A stretch of DNA of 64,000 nt from assembly GCF_001426525.1 (NCBI RefSeq), contig NZ_LMEW01000031.1:247711-311710 (forward strand). Reading direction: 5' to 3'. A program made the position numbers and the translations under genes. This DNA is from Massilia sp. Root133. Lineage in GTDB: Bacteria > Pseudomonadota > Gammaproteobacteria > Burkholderiales > Burkholderiaceae_D. This document shows, one piece after another, positions 7,991 through 16,456 of this stretch (positions are counted from its first letter, which is position 1; every line of letters starts with the position of its first letter). The notes under the pieces were generated by a model. The model saw only the letters and a program-made list of their open reading frames with translations. It searched no databases and had not been told where the DNA came from.

Positions 7991-8830
7991 TTACTGCACG
8001 GCGTCTTTCGGCGCCGGTTTGGGGCCGGCCTTGGCCCAGAACTTCCACCACGGCGCGTCGCCCGAACCCTTGCCGCCCATGAAGCGGCTGTTCGGGTAGT
8101 TCATGGTGAAGATGCGCTGCGTGTCGTCGCGCAGGTCGAACATGCCCAGCTTGTCGTAGGCGCGAATCATGATGAACAGTGCTTCCTCGCGCGCCGGGGC
8201 TTCGCTGAACTGGGTAACGGCGCCCTGGGCGCGGTTCAGCGCGGCCAGGTAGGCGCCGCGGCGGTAGTAGTAGTTCGCCACGTGCACTTCGTACTGCGCC
8301 ATCGCGTTGATCAGGTAGTTCATGCGGGCGACCGAGTCCGGAGCGTATTTGCTGTTCGGGAACTTGTCGACCAGTTCCTTGAACGCGGCAAACGCTTCGC
8401 GCGTCGCCTTCGGGTCGCGCTCGGTCGGATCCTGGGCGTAGATGAAGCTGAGGAAGCCGATCTGGTCGTTGAAATTGATCAGGCCGCGCAGGTAGTACAT
8501 ATAGTCGACCTGCGGGTGGTTCGGGTGCAGCTTGATGAAGCGTTCGACGGCGGCCAGCGCCTCGGCCTGGTCCTGCGCCTTGTAGTGCGCATAGGCGATT
8601 TCCATCTGCGCCTGGGCGGCGTAGGTGCCGAACGGATAGTTGGATTCGAGGCGTTCGAACAGCTTGATCGCGGCTTCGTAGTGGCCGCCCGCCATTTCCT
8701 CCTGCGCGTCAGCGTATAATTTCGATGCTGACACGTTCTTGTTTTCGTCGGATCTTTCCGGCAACAAACCGCAAGCTGACAAACTGAGCAGGACGCTAGT
8801 CAGGACTAATACAGACAATTTTTTTTGCAT
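7991..8830 (-). CDS. bamD: Outer-membrane protein assembly factor BamD
   Basis: A 279-residue lipoprotein (lipobox LSAC, Cys20) built of TPR helices. Motifs include GGHYEAAIKLFERLESNYPFG (shown in part: YPFGTYAAQAQMEIAY) and YYLRGLINF, which are characteristic of BamD/ComL. It is an essential partner of BamA in inserting beta-barrel proteins such as the TonB receptor and secretin encoded nearby. Its length agrees with the family (about 245-280). It is divergent from rluD with 67 bases between starts, the same bamD/rluD arrangement found in many proteobacteria, and ends in a clear terminator. Confidence 0.96.
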   Translation of the reverse strand: MQKKLSVLVLTSVLLSLSACGLLPERSDENKNVSASKLYADAQEEMAGGHYEAAIKLFERLESNYPFGTYAAQAQMEIAYAHYKAQDQAEALAAVERFIKLHPNHPQVDYMYYLRGLINFNDQIGFLSFIYAQDPTERDPKATREAFAAFKELVDKFPNSKYAPDSVARMNYLINAMAQYEVHVANYYYRRGAYLAALNRAQGAVTQFSEAPAREEALFIMIRAYDKLGMFDLRDDTQRIFTMNYPNSRFMGGKGSGDAPWWKFWAKAGPKPAPKDAVQ

Positions 8831-8876
8831 AAGCTCTTAGTGCAAGAAAGTTTTACCGAGATTCAACGAACGGCTG

Positions 8877-8882
8877 ATTATA
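8877..8882 (-). promoter_or_regulatory. -10 element of the bamD promoter
   Basis: A perfect TATAAT on the minus strand, about 47 bases upstream of the bamD ATG in the bamD/rluD divergent region. The corresponding -35 region is weak, so this is only a probable sigma-70 promoter. Confidence 0.5.
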
Positions 8883-8897
8883 GCCGATGGGACTGAC

Positions 8898-9935
8898 GTG
8901 ATATTAACTGCTGCGCCGAATTCGGCGGAAAACCTTTTCGACCCCGACCTGGATGAGGACCTCGACGCCGAGCTCGATGCCGGCACCGGTGGCCCTGATT
9001 ATTCTCCGATCTCCCTGGAACTGGAGCCAGAACACTGCGGCCAGCGGTTGGACAAGGTCGTGGCCGGGTTGGTGCCCCAGTTCTCGCGCAGCCGCCTGCA
9101 GCAATGGTTCGACGAGGGCCACATCCTCGTCGACGGCAAGCCGGCGAAGGGCAAGAGCACGGCCTATGGCGACGAGACGGTCACCGTCGTGCCGCAGCCG
9201 GCGCCCGAGGACACGGCCTACACGCCGGAAGCGATGGAACTGGACATCGTCCACGAGGACGACGCCATCATCGTCATCAACAAGCCGGCCGGCCTCGTCG
9301 TGCATCCGGGCTCGGGCAACTGGTCGGGCACCCTGCTGAACGGGCTGCTGTATCACTGCCCGCAACTGGTGTCCGTGCCGCGTGCCGGCATCGTGCACCG
9401 CCTCGACAAGGACACGAGCGGCCTGATGGTCGTCGGCAAGACGCTGGAAGCGCAGACGGACCTCGTGCGCCAGCTGCAGGCGCGCACGGTGAAACGCGAA
9501 TATTTCGCGCTCGTGTGGGGCACGCCGCGTGCCTACGGCACCATCGATTCGGCGATCAGCCGCGATGCGAAGGACCGCGTCAAGATGGCCGTGTCGAACA
9601 GCCCGTCGGCGAAGCCGGCCATCACGCACTACGAACTGCTGGAGACGGGCGAGCTCGACCGCCGCCCGGTCAGCCTCGTGCAATGCCGCCTGGAGACGGG
9701 CCGCACGCACCAGATCCGCGTGCACATGCAGTCGCTGGGCTACAGCCTCGTCGGCGACACCGTGTACGGCAAGCAGCACCTGCGTTCGTTCTTCCACCGC
9801 CAGGCGCTGCAGGCGCGCCGTCTTGGGCTCACGCACCCGGCCACCGGCGAGCACATGGAATGGGTCGTGCCGCTGGCCGACGATTTCGCGGAACTTCTGG
9901 AACAGGCCGGGATCGAAGAACCGGAAGCGATCTGA
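8898..9935 (+). CDS. rluD: 23S rRNA pseudouridine synthase RluD
   Basis: A 345-residue RluA-family enzyme with a GTG start. The first 30 residues are an acidic extension (DPDLDEDLDAELDAG) not needed for the fold. An S4 RNA-binding domain follows (QRLDKVVAGLVPQFSRSRLQQW, in part residues 49-70), then the catalytic domain with HRLDKDTSG (catalytic Asp170) and a GRTHQIRVHM motif. RluD modifies U1911, U1915 and U1917 of helix 69 of 23S rRNA, which is needed for normal ribosome assembly. The TGA overlaps the ATG of pgeF (TGATG, 9933-9937), as in many bamD-rluD-pgeF loci. Confidence 0.95.
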   Translation: MILTAAPNSAENLFDPDLDEDLDAELDAGTGGPDYSPISLELEPEHCGQRLDKVVAGLVPQFSRSRLQQWFDEGHILVDGKPAKGKSTAYGDETVTVVPQPAPEDTAYTPEAMELDIVHEDDAIIVINKPAGLVVHPGSGNWSGTLLNGLLYHCPQLVSVPRAGIVHRLDKDTSGLMVVGKTLEAQTDLVRQLQARTVKREYFALVWGTPRAYGTIDSAISRDAKDRVKMAVSNSPSAKPAITHYELLETGELDRRPVSLVQCRLETGRTHQIRVHMQSLGYSLVGDTVYGKQHLRSFFHRQALQARRLGLTHPATGEHMEWVVPLADDFAELLEQAGIEEPEAI

Positions 9936-10729
9936 TGCCGGAATCCGATCTGCAGGACGCTGATCTGATCCACCCCGCGACCCAATGGCCCGATCTGCCT
10001 GACGCGTTCGGTGCCCTGGCCACGACGCGGCGTGGCGGCGTCAGCATGGGCCCGTTCGGCGACGGGCGCGACGGTGGCGGGCTGAACCTGGGCAGGCACG
10101 TGAACGACGATCCGGAGGCCGTGCAGGCCAACCGGATGCGCCTGTGCGCGCGCCTGCCGGGCCCGCCCGCGTGGATCGCGCAGGTGCACGGTCCCGACGT
10201 CGTCGATGCGGCGGCCGTCCAGCCGGGCGGTCCCGTGCTTACGGGCGATGCGAGCATCGCGACGGTGCCGGGCGTCGTCTGCGCCATCCTCACGGCCGAC
10301 TGCCTGCCCGTGCTGTTCGCGGACCTGGGCGGCAAGGTCGCGGGCGCCGCGCATGCGGGCTGGCGCGGGCTGGCCGGCGGCGTGCTCGGTCAGACGGTCG
10401 CGGCCATGCGCGCGGCTGGCGCGGGCGAGATCACGGCCTGGCTCGGGCCGGCGATCGGCCGGGACGCGTTCGAAGTGGGCGGCGACGTGCTGGCCGCCTT
10501 CGAGGCCGCGTTGCCGGGGCAGGTGGACGATGCTTTCCGGCCGTATGCGGGGCGACCGGGCAAGTATCTGGCGGACATGTATTTGTTGGCGCGTCGCATG
10601 CTGGCCCGCGACGGGATCACGCGCGTCCATGGCGGCGACCGTTGCACCGCGACCGAGACCGACTGGTTCTATTCGTATCGCCGCGACGGCGTCACCGGCC
10701 GGCAGGCCAGCCTCATCTGGTTGAAGTAA
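9935..10729 (+). CDS. pgeF: Peptidoglycan editing factor PgeF / polyphenol oxidase (YfiH/LACC1 family)
   Basis: A 264-residue protein of the DUF152 laccase-domain family. It shows the family's marks: TTRRGGVS near the N-terminus, LNLGRHVNDD, VHGPDVV, a TADCLPVLF motif, HAGWRGLAGG and WLGPAIG, supplying the conserved metal-site His and Cys residues. E. coli YfiH (PgeF) removes wrongly incorporated L-Ser from muropeptides; other members act as purine-nucleoside phosphorylases or multicopper-like oxidases, so the substrate here is uncertain. The start ATG 9935 overlaps the rluD stop. A longer frame upstream is out-of-frame rluD shadow. Confidence 0.93.
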   Translation: MPESDLQDADLIHPATQWPDLPDAFGALATTRRGGVSMGPFGDGRDGGGLNLGRHVNDDPEAVQANRMRLCARLPGPPAWIAQVHGPDVVDAAAVQPGGPVLTGDASIATVPGVVCAILTADCLPVLFADLGGKVAGAAHAGWRGLAGGVLGQTVAAMRAAGAGEITAWLGPAIGRDAFEVGGDVLAAFEAALPGQVDDAFRPYAGRPGKYLADMYLLARRMLARDGITRVHGGDRCTATETDWFYSYRRDGVTGRQASLIWLK

Positions 10730-10740
10730 GCGCGGGCCGT

Positions 10741-11010
10741 TCAGCGGCCCCCATCGCGGGCGTCTCCGGCCGCACCGCCATCGGCGCCGGCCACATGGCC
10801 TGCCACGGGCACGACCGGTGTTCCGTCAGCCGTCCTCGGCGCCGCCTGTGCCGCGCGGGCGCGCCGCCGTCTTGATCCCGCAAGGTAAAAAACGATTGAG
10901 AATGGCAACACGCCATAGCCGAAAAAAGTCATAATGCCGCCAACCACAGTCGGCTCCGTCGCCGCCATCAGGGTTACGACGTACATCCATCCTATGGCTA
11001 CGATCCACAT
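10741..11010 (-). CDS. Small inner-membrane protein of unknown function
   Basis: An 89-residue protein: two hydrophobic segments (about 1-20 and 23-45, with MTFFGYGVLPFSIVFYL) followed by a basic SRRRRARAAQ patch and an Ala/Gly/Val-rich tail. The first 45 residues look like a short membrane protein I believe is common in Burkholderiales, but no function is known to me. It is convergent with pgeF (11 bases between stops) and divergent from phaC (50 bases between starts). The tail is low-complexity and overlaps a GGGCCG/CGGCCC hairpin at 10735-10751, so the last third may not be constrained. Confidence 0.65.
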   Translation of the reverse strand: MWIVAIGWMYVVTLMAATEPTVVGGIMTFFGYGVLPFSIVFYLAGSRRRRARAAQAAPRTADGTPVVPVAGHVAGADGGAAGDARDGGR

Positions 11011-11060
11011 GCGATGCTCCGGTTGCTGTCGATAAAACGATTCTACACAATGGACGCCTT

Positions 11061-12815
11061 ATGAATACGCCTGATGCTACCCCGCAGATGCTTGCCGCAC
11101 CCTGGATGGCGCCGTTTGCGCAATTCACCGATCCCTCCGCCTGGCAGTCCTGGATGAAACTCCCTGACGGGGCCGACGGCTCGGCAGCGTTCGCACCGGT
11201 GGCCAAGATGCTGGGCGATATCGGCGCCGGGCTGTCGCAGGGCAAGCTGGAAGCGCTGCGCAACGATTACCTGCAAAAGGCGATGAAGCTGTGGCAGGAT
11301 CTTGTCACCGGCAAGCTGCCGTCGTTCAGCGACCGCCGCTTTTCCGCGCCCGAGTGGACGGCGAACGCGATGTCCGCGTACAGCGTCGCGTCCTACCTGC
11401 TGAATTCCGAATTCCTCATGGCGCTGGCCGAGGCCGTCGAAGCGCCGCCGCGCGACAAGCAGAAAATCCGGTTCGCCGTCCAGCAGATCGTCGATGCGAT
11501 GTCGCCCGCGAACTTCCTCGCGACGAATCCGGAAGCCCAGCAGAAAATGATCGAGACCAAGGGCGAAAGTCTCACGAAAGGCTTGCAGAACATGCTGGCC
11601 GACCTGCAGAAGGGCCGCATCTCCCAATCGGACGAGTCCGCGTTCGAAGTGGGCCGCAATGTCGGTATGACACCGGGCACGGTCGTGTTCGAGAATCACT
11701 TGTTCCAGCTGATCCAGTACACGCCGGCGACGCCCACCGTGCACGAGGTGCCGCTGCTGATGGTGCCGCCGTGCATCAACAAATACTACATCCTCGACCT
11801 GCAGCCGGAGAATTCCCTCGTCCGCTACCTGGTGGAGCAGGGCAATACGGTGTTCATGCTGTCCTGGCGCAATCCGGACCAGAGCCTGGCCGGCACGACG
11901 TGGGACGATTACGTGGAACAGGGCGCGATCCGCGCACTCGACGCCACGCGCGCCATCACGGGCCAGGACAAGGTGAACGTGTTCGGCTTCTGCGTGGGCG
12001 GCACGATCGCCGCGACGGCGCTGGCCGTGCTGGCCGCGCGCGGCCAGAAACCGGCCGCCAGCCTGTCGCTGTTCACCACGCTGCTCGATTTCTCGGACAC
12101 CGGCGTGCTCGACGTGTTCGTCGACGAGACCCAGGTCAAGCTGCGCGAACAGCAGCTGTCCCGCGGCGGCTTGATGCCGGGTCGCGACCTGGCGACGACG
12201 TTCTCCGCGCTGCGTCCGAACGATCTCGTGTGGAACTATGTCCAGCAAAACTACCTGAAAGGCAAGACGCCGCCCGCGTTCGACCTGTTGTACTGGAATG
12301 CCGACAGCACGAACCTGCCGGGCCCGATGTATTGCTGGTACCTGCGCAACACGTATCTCGAAGACAAGCTGAAGGTGCCGGGTGCGCTGACGGTGGCGGG
12401 CGTCAAGGTCGACCTGGGCGCCATCGATTGCCCGACCTTCCTGTACGGCTCGAAGGAAGATCACATCGTGCCGTGGGAAGCGGCGTTCGCGTCGATGGGC
12501 CTGCTGAACCCGAAAAAGCCGAAGAACAACCGCTTCGTGCTGGGCGCGTCCGGTCACATCGCCGGCGTGATCAACCCGGCGTCGAAGAACAAGCGCAGCT
12601 ACTGGGTCAACGAGGGCGGCAAGACGCGGCCGAAGACGCCGGCCGACTGGATGGGCGGCGCCGTCGAGAAGAAGGGCAGCTGGTGGCCGGAATGGGCGAA
12701 ATTCCTCGTCGAACACGGCGGCAAGGAAGTCGCGCCGCCCGCACAGCCGGGCAATGCGCAGTATCCGGCGATCGAGCCGGCGCCGGGCCGATACGTCAAG
12801 GCCAGGGCCGATTGA
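11061..12815 (+). CDS. phaC: Class I polyhydroxyalkanoate synthase PhaC
   Basis: A 584-residue enzyme that polymerises (R)-3-hydroxyacyl-CoA into PHA on the granule surface. The N-terminal domain (about 1-200) precedes an alpha/beta-hydrolase core with the lipase-like box GFCVGG (nucleophile Cys311), the PPCINKYYILDL and SWRNPD stretches typical of synthases, and a late GHIAGVINP motif that supplies the general-base His. Length matches class I synthases (about 560-600), which work without PhaE or PhaR-type class IV subunits. phaA and phaB are not next to it; the regulator phaR follows. A possible TTGCTG-17-CACAAT promoter (11023-11051) ends only ten bases before the ATG and is weak. Confidence 0.96.
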   Translation: MNTPDATPQMLAAPWMAPFAQFTDPSAWQSWMKLPDGADGSAAFAPVAKMLGDIGAGLSQGKLEALRNDYLQKAMKLWQDLVTGKLPSFSDRRFSAPEWTANAMSAYSVASYLLNSEFLMALAEAVEAPPRDKQKIRFAVQQIVDAMSPANFLATNPEAQQKMIETKGESLTKGLQNMLADLQKGRISQSDESAFEVGRNVGMTPGTVVFENHLFQLIQYTPATPTVHEVPLLMVPPCINKYYILDLQPENSLVRYLVEQGNTVFMLSWRNPDQSLAGTTWDDYVEQGAIRALDATRAITGQDKVNVFGFCVGGTIAATALAVLAARGQKPAASLSLFTTLLDFSDTGVLDVFVDETQVKLREQQLSRGGLMPGRDLATTFSALRPNDLVWNYVQQNYLKGKTPPAFDLLYWNADSTNLPGPMYCWYLRNTYLEDKLKVPGALTVAGVKVDLGAIDCPTFLYGSKEDHIVPWEAAFASMGLLNPKKPKNNRFVLGASGHIAGVINPASKNKRSYWVNEGGKTRPKTPADWMGGAVEKKGSWWPEWAKFLVEHGGKEVAPPAQPGNAQYPAIEPAPGRYVKARAD

Positions 12816-12866
12816 AGAGGCGGCAGCCGCGTTGCGAAAAAAATCATTCAGTTGCTCAGCGAATAA

Positions 12867-12880
12867 TTGCTGCACCTGCG
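12867..12880. promoter_or_regulatory. TGC-rich candidate operator upstream of phaR
   Basis: TTGCTGCACCTGCG lies in the 175-base phaC-phaR gap, within a wider inverted pair CGTTGCGA (12830-12837) and TCGCAACG (12882-12889). PhaR repressors are known to bind TGC-rich DNA upstream of phasin genes and their own gene. Site assignment is inference. Confidence 0.35.
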
Positions 12881-12990
12881 TTCGCAACGTGGTATTTTTA
12901 GCGGATATCCTCTTGGAATCGGAGACGCCGCAGGAGATCCCCGCGGTCGCCGCATAATAAATGCGCTACGGCGCTGTACATGGAAATGAG

Positions 12991-13545
12991 ATGAGTAGTG
13001 TCAAAAAAAGCACTGAACGCCTGATCAAGAAGTATCCGAACCGCCGGCTGTACGACACCCAGACCAGTTCTTACATCACCTTGTCCGACGTGAAGCAACT
13101 CGTCCTCGATTCCGACGAGTTCACGGTCGTGGATGCCAAGACGAACGAAGACCTGACCCGCAGCATCCTCCTGCAGATCATTCTCGAAGAGGAAGCGCAC
13201 GGCGTGCCGATGTTCTCCAGCGGCGTGCTGTCCCAGATCATCCGCTACTACGGCCACGCGATGCAGGGCATGATGGGTTCCTACCTGGAAAAGAACGTGC
13301 AGGCGTTCACCGACATCCAGAACAAATTCGTCGGCTCGGCCACGGGCGCGATGGAAGGCAAGCCGTTCAGCACCGAGATGTGGACCCAGTTCATGAACAT
13401 CCAGGGCCCGATGATGCAGGGAATGATGAACAACTACATCGACCAGAGCAAGAACCTGTTCCTGCAGATGCAGGAGCAGATGCAGAGCCAGAGCAAGGCG
13501 ATGTTCGGCGCGTTCCCGTTCGGGGTGCCGCCGGAGAAGAAATGA
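12991..13545 (+). CDS. phaR: Polyhydroxyalkanoate synthesis repressor PhaR
   Basis: A 184-residue protein. The N-terminal PHB_acc_N DNA-binding domain is clear (LIKKYPNRRLYDT, about 9-21; SYITLSDVKQLV), followed by the PHB_acc domain (DLTRSILLQIILEEE) and a Met/Gln-rich C-terminal half (MQEQMQSQSKAMFGAFP) of the type that binds PHA granules. PhaR represses phasin genes and itself, and is titrated off DNA by nascent granules. ATG 12991 is chosen over an upstream ATG at 12961 because GGAAATGAG precedes it and the family starts close to this position. Its location after phaC fits a storage locus. Confidence 0.94.
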   Translation: MSSVKKSTERLIKKYPNRRLYDTQTSSYITLSDVKQLVLDSDEFTVVDAKTNEDLTRSILLQIILEEEAHGVPMFSSGVLSQIIRYYGHAMQGMMGSYLEKNVQAFTDIQNKFVGSATGAMEGKPFSTEMWTQFMNIQGPMMQGMMNNYIDQSKNLFLQMQEQMQSQSKAMFGAFPFGVPPEKK

Positions 13546-13576
13546 GTGCATAAAGTACGGCGCACTCAAATCTGTC

Positions 13577-13702
13577 ATTCCCGGCAATGCCGGAAATGAC
13601 TTCCCGGCATTGCCGGAAATGACTTCCCGCCTAGGCGGGAATCCAGGTTCCCGGGCGCTCCCGCGGCGCTGAAATTGGGCCCCTGCCTTCGCAGGGGCGA
13701 CG
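13577..13702. repeat. Cluster of intergenic palindromes between phaR and rimO (copy A)
   Basis: Three head-to-tail palindromic units: ATTCCCGGCAATGCCGGAAAT (13577-13597), TTCCCGGCATTGCCGGAAAT (13601-13620) and TTCCCGCCTAGGCGGGAA (13624-13641), the first two separated by GAC; then a CCCCTGC/GCAGGGG hairpin near 13680-13697. The third and last units resemble the two-hairpin repeats at 15196, 29540 and 55083. Confidence 0.8.
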
Positions 13703-13717
13703 TTCCAAGGCCATCGA

Positions 13718-13746
13718 TTTCCCTCCGCCCCCGCTTCCTGTACAAT
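13718..13746 (+). promoter_or_regulatory. Candidate sigma-70 promoter of rimO
   Basis: TTTCCC (13718-13723), a 17-base spacer and TACAAT (13741-13746), 35 bases before the rimO ATG. The -35 is poor; the -10 is good. Confidence 0.4.
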
Positions 13747-13781
13747 CGCGGATTGCCCTGAACGTTTGCCGCAATCCGACA

Positions 13782-15185
13782 ATGCAAGAACTCCGCCGTA
13801 ACCCTCTTCCCGCCACCTCCGACGCCGCCGGCAATGCCGTGCCGCCGAAGGTCGGTTTCGTCTCGCTCGGCTGCCCGAAGGCGCTCGTCGACTCCGAACA
13901 GATCCTCACGCAGCTGCGCGCGGAGGGTTACGAGACCGCCAAGTCGTATGCCGGCGCGGACCTCGTGATCGTCAACACCTGCGGCTTCATCGACGCGGCC
14001 GTGCAGGAATCGCTGGATGCGATCGGCGAGGCGCTGGCCGAAAACGGCAAAGTGATCGTCACGGGTTGCCTGGGCGCCAAGAAGGATGCATCGGGCAGCG
14101 ACATCATCACCAAGGTGCACCCGAAGGTGCTCGCGGTGACCGGCCCGCACGCCGTGGCCGAAGTGATGGAGTCCGTCCACATCCACCTGCCCAAGCCGCA
14201 CGACCCGTTCATCGACCTCGTGCCCGACCACGGCGTCAAGCTCACGCCCAAGCACTATGCCTACCTGAAGATTTCGGAAGGCTGCAACCACCGCTGCAGC
14301 TTCTGCATCATCCCGTCGATGCGCGGCGACCTGGTGTCGCGTCCCATCCACGACGTGCTGCAGGAGGCGGAGAACCTGTTCAAGGCGGGCGTCAAGGAAC
14401 TGCTCGTGATCTCGCAGGACACGAGCGCGTACGGCGTGGACGTCAAGTTCCGCACCGGCTTCTGGAACGGCCGCCCCGTCAAGACGCACATGACGCAGCT
14501 GATGGAAGCGCTGGGCCAGTTGGCGAAACAGTACGGCGCGTGGGTGCGCATGCACTACGTGTACCCGTACCCGCACGTGGACCAGGTGATCCCGTTCATG
14601 GGCGAGCACGTCCTGCCCTACCTCGACATCCCGCTGCAGCACGCGCATCCGGACGTCCTGAAGCGCATGAAGCGCCCGGCCAGCGGCGAGAAAAACGTCG
14701 ACCGCATCCAGGCATGGCGCAAGATGAACCCGGACCTCACGATCCGCTCGACGTTCATCGCCGGCTTCCCGGGCGAGACGGACGCGGAATTCGAATACCT
14801 GCTGGACTTCCTCAAGGAAGCGCAGATCGACCGCCTGGGCTGCTTCGCCTACTCGCCGGTCGAAGGCGCGACGGCGAACGAGATCGCGAATCCGGTGCCG
14901 GACGAGGTCAAGGAAGAGCGCCGCGCCCGCGTGATGCTGCTGCAGGAAGAAATCTCGGCGCAGCGCCTGCAGGCGAAGGTCGGCAAGACGATCCGCGTGC
15001 TCGTCGACGAAGCGGGCCCGCGCGAAGCGGTCGGCCGCTCGGCTGCGGATGCGCCGGAAATCGACGGCGTCGTCCACATCAAGCGCGCCCTCACGCCGGG
15101 CAAGGCCAAGCCGGCCGTGGGAGAATTCATCGACGTGGTCGTGACGAAGGCGGATGCGCACGACCTGTGGGCGACGGTCGCCTGA
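13782..15185 (+). CDS. rimO: Ribosomal protein S12 methylthiotransferase RimO
   Basis: A 467-residue radical-SAM methylthiotransferase that adds a methylthio group to an Asp of ribosomal protein S12. The N-terminal UPF0004 domain starts at VGFVSLGCPKALVDSE (Cys31 and later Cys residues hold the auxiliary iron-sulfur cluster). The radical-SAM motif CNHRCSFC gives Cys168, Cys172 and Cys175, followed by IIPSMRG. A TRAM-like C-terminal domain ends the protein. The SLGCPKALVDSE and IIPSMRG forms separate RimO from MiaB. About 20 extra residues precede the fold. Palindromic repeats lie on both sides of the gene. Confidence 0.95.
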   Translation: MQELRRNPLPATSDAAGNAVPPKVGFVSLGCPKALVDSEQILTQLRAEGYETAKSYAGADLVIVNTCGFIDAAVQESLDAIGEALAENGKVIVTGCLGAKKDASGSDIITKVHPKVLAVTGPHAVAEVMESVHIHLPKPHDPFIDLVPDHGVKLTPKHYAYLKISEGCNHRCSFCIIPSMRGDLVSRPIHDVLQEAENLFKAGVKELLVISQDTSAYGVDVKFRTGFWNGRPVKTHMTQLMEALGQLAKQYGAWVRMHYVYPYPHVDQVIPFMGEHVLPYLDIPLQHAHPDVLKRMKRPASGEKNVDRIQAWRKMNPDLTIRSTFIAGFPGETDAEFEYLLDFLKEAQIDRLGCFAYSPVEGATANEIANPVPDEVKEERRARVMLLQEEISAQRLQAKVGKTIRVLVDEAGPREAVGRSAADAPEIDGVVHIKRALTPGKAKPAVGEFIDVVVTKADAHDLWATVA

Positions 15186-15195
15186 TTACCCGTCT

Positions 15196-15267
15196 TTCCC
15201 GCGCACGCGGGAAACCATATTGAGTCGGCTGAAGTGACTCGGCATGGGTTCCCGCTTTCGCGGGAAC
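15196..15267. repeat. Two-hairpin intergenic repeat between rimO and metC (copy B)
   Basis: Hairpin 1 is TTCCCGCG-CA-CGCGGGAA (15196-15213); hairpin 2 is GTTCCCGC-TTTC-GCGGGAAC (15248-15267). They are arranged in opposite orientation around a 34-base spacer (CCATATTGAG ... GACTCGGCATGG), as in copies at 29540-29656 and 55083-55155. It occupies most of the gap, and supplies a spurious ATG upstream of metC. Confidence 0.85.
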
Positions 15268-15289
15268 GACGATGCATGGAGCATCCGAC

Positions 15290-16456
15290 GTGACGAAGAC
15301 AAAGTCCATCCAGACCACGCTCACCCACAGCGACTACCGCCCGCCGGCCGGCTTCGCCGCATACCCGACGCCGATCCACCACGCGTCCACGGTCCTGTTC
15401 AAGGACGTGGCCAGCCTGCGCTCGGGCGACTGGCGCAGCAAGCAGGCCTATACCTACGGCCTGCACGGCACGCCCACGACGTTCACGCTGGAAGCGCGCC
15501 TGGCGGCCATCGAAGGCGGCACGCATTGCCTGCTGGCGCCGTCCGGGCTGGCCGCGATCTCGATGATCCTGCTGGCGCTGCTGAAGTCGGGCGACGACGT
15601 CCTGCTGCCCGATAACGTCTACAACCCCACGCGCGAGCTGGGACGCTGGCTCGCGAACGACTTCGGCATCTCTGCGCGCTTCTACGATCCGCTCGTGGGC
15701 GCGCGCATCGCGGACCTGATCCAGCCGAACACGAAGCTGATCTGGACCGAGGCGCCGGGCTCCGTGTCGATGGAAGTGCCGGACCTGCGCGCGATCAGCG
15801 CGGCGGCGCACGACAAGGGCATCCTGGTCGCGCTGGACAACACCTGGGCCGCAGGCCTCGCGCTGCGCGGTTTCGACGTCGGCGCCGACATCGTCATGCA
15901 GGCGCTGACGAAATACCAGTCGGGCGGCTCGGACGTACTGATGGGCGCCGTGATCACGCGCGACACCGCCATCAACGACCGCATCGCGACGTCGCACATG
16001 CGCCTCGGCATGGGCGTGGGCGGCGACGATGCCTGGCTCGTGCTGCGCGGGCTGGAAACGATGAAGCTGCGCTTCGACGCGCACGATGCGTCCGCGCGCA
16101 AGGTGGCGGCGTGGCTGAAAGGCCGTCCCGAAATCGCGAAGGTGCTGCACCCGGCATTCGAGGATTGCCCCGGCCACGACGTGTGGCAGCGCGATTTCAC
16201 GGGCGCGGGCGGCCTGTTCTCCGTGGTCTTCGACGCGCGTTTTTCGGGCGAGCAGGTCGACCGCTTCGTCGACGCGCTGGCACTGTTCGGCATCGGGTAC
16301 AGCTGGGGCGGGACGCACAGCCTCGCGGTGCCGTACCGGATGCAGGGGATGCGGCGCGACTGGCCCGACACGGGCCCGCTCGTGCGCTTCAACATCGGCC
16401 TCGAAGGGACCGACGATCTCATCGCGGACATCGAGCAGGCGCTCGGCCGGCTCTGA
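15290..16456 (+). CDS. metC: Cystathionine beta-lyase (Cys/Met metabolism PLP enzyme)
   Basis: A 388-residue fold-type I PLP enzyme of the Cys/Met family. It has YGLHGTPTTFTLEARLAALEGG-like phosphate-binding stretches, DNTWAAG for the Asp that binds the pyridine nitrogen, and ALTKYQSGGSDVLMG with the PLP lysine. The length, the Y.LHGTPTT pattern and the WGG(T)HS C-terminal part match proteobacterial cystathionine beta-lyase MetC, which splits cystathionine to homocysteine, pyruvate and ammonia. GTG 15290 is preferred: GGAG sits eight bases upstream (15278-15281), while the in-frame ATG 15272 lies at the edge of the repeat and has no ribosome-binding site. Confidence 0.88.
   Translation: MTKTKSIQTTLTHSDYRPPAGFAAYPTPIHHASTVLFKDVASLRSGDWRSKQAYTYGLHGTPTTFTLEARLAAIEGGTHCLLAPSGLAAISMILLALLKSGDDVLLPDNVYNPTRELGRWLANDFGISARFYDPLVGARIADLIQPNTKLIWTEAPGSVSMEVPDLRAISAAAHDKGILVALDNTWAAGLALRGFDVGADIVMQALTKYQSGGSDVLMGAVITRDTAINDRIATSHMRLGMGVGGDDAWLVLRGLETMKLRFDAHDASARKVAAWLKGRPEIAKVLHPAFEDCPGHDVWQRDFTGAGGLFSVVFDARFSGEQVDRFVDALALFGIGYSWGGTHSLAVPYRMQGMRRDWPDTGPLVRFNIGLEGTDDLIADIEQALGRL

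Noticed and set aside
9104..9934. Upstream extension of the pgeF frame
   Set aside because: Out-of-frame rluD sequence; the family start is at ATG 9935.
13577..13641. Short CRISPR-like array between phaR and rimO
   Set aside because: The units are adjacent palindromes without unique spacers, and match the dispersed hairpin family.
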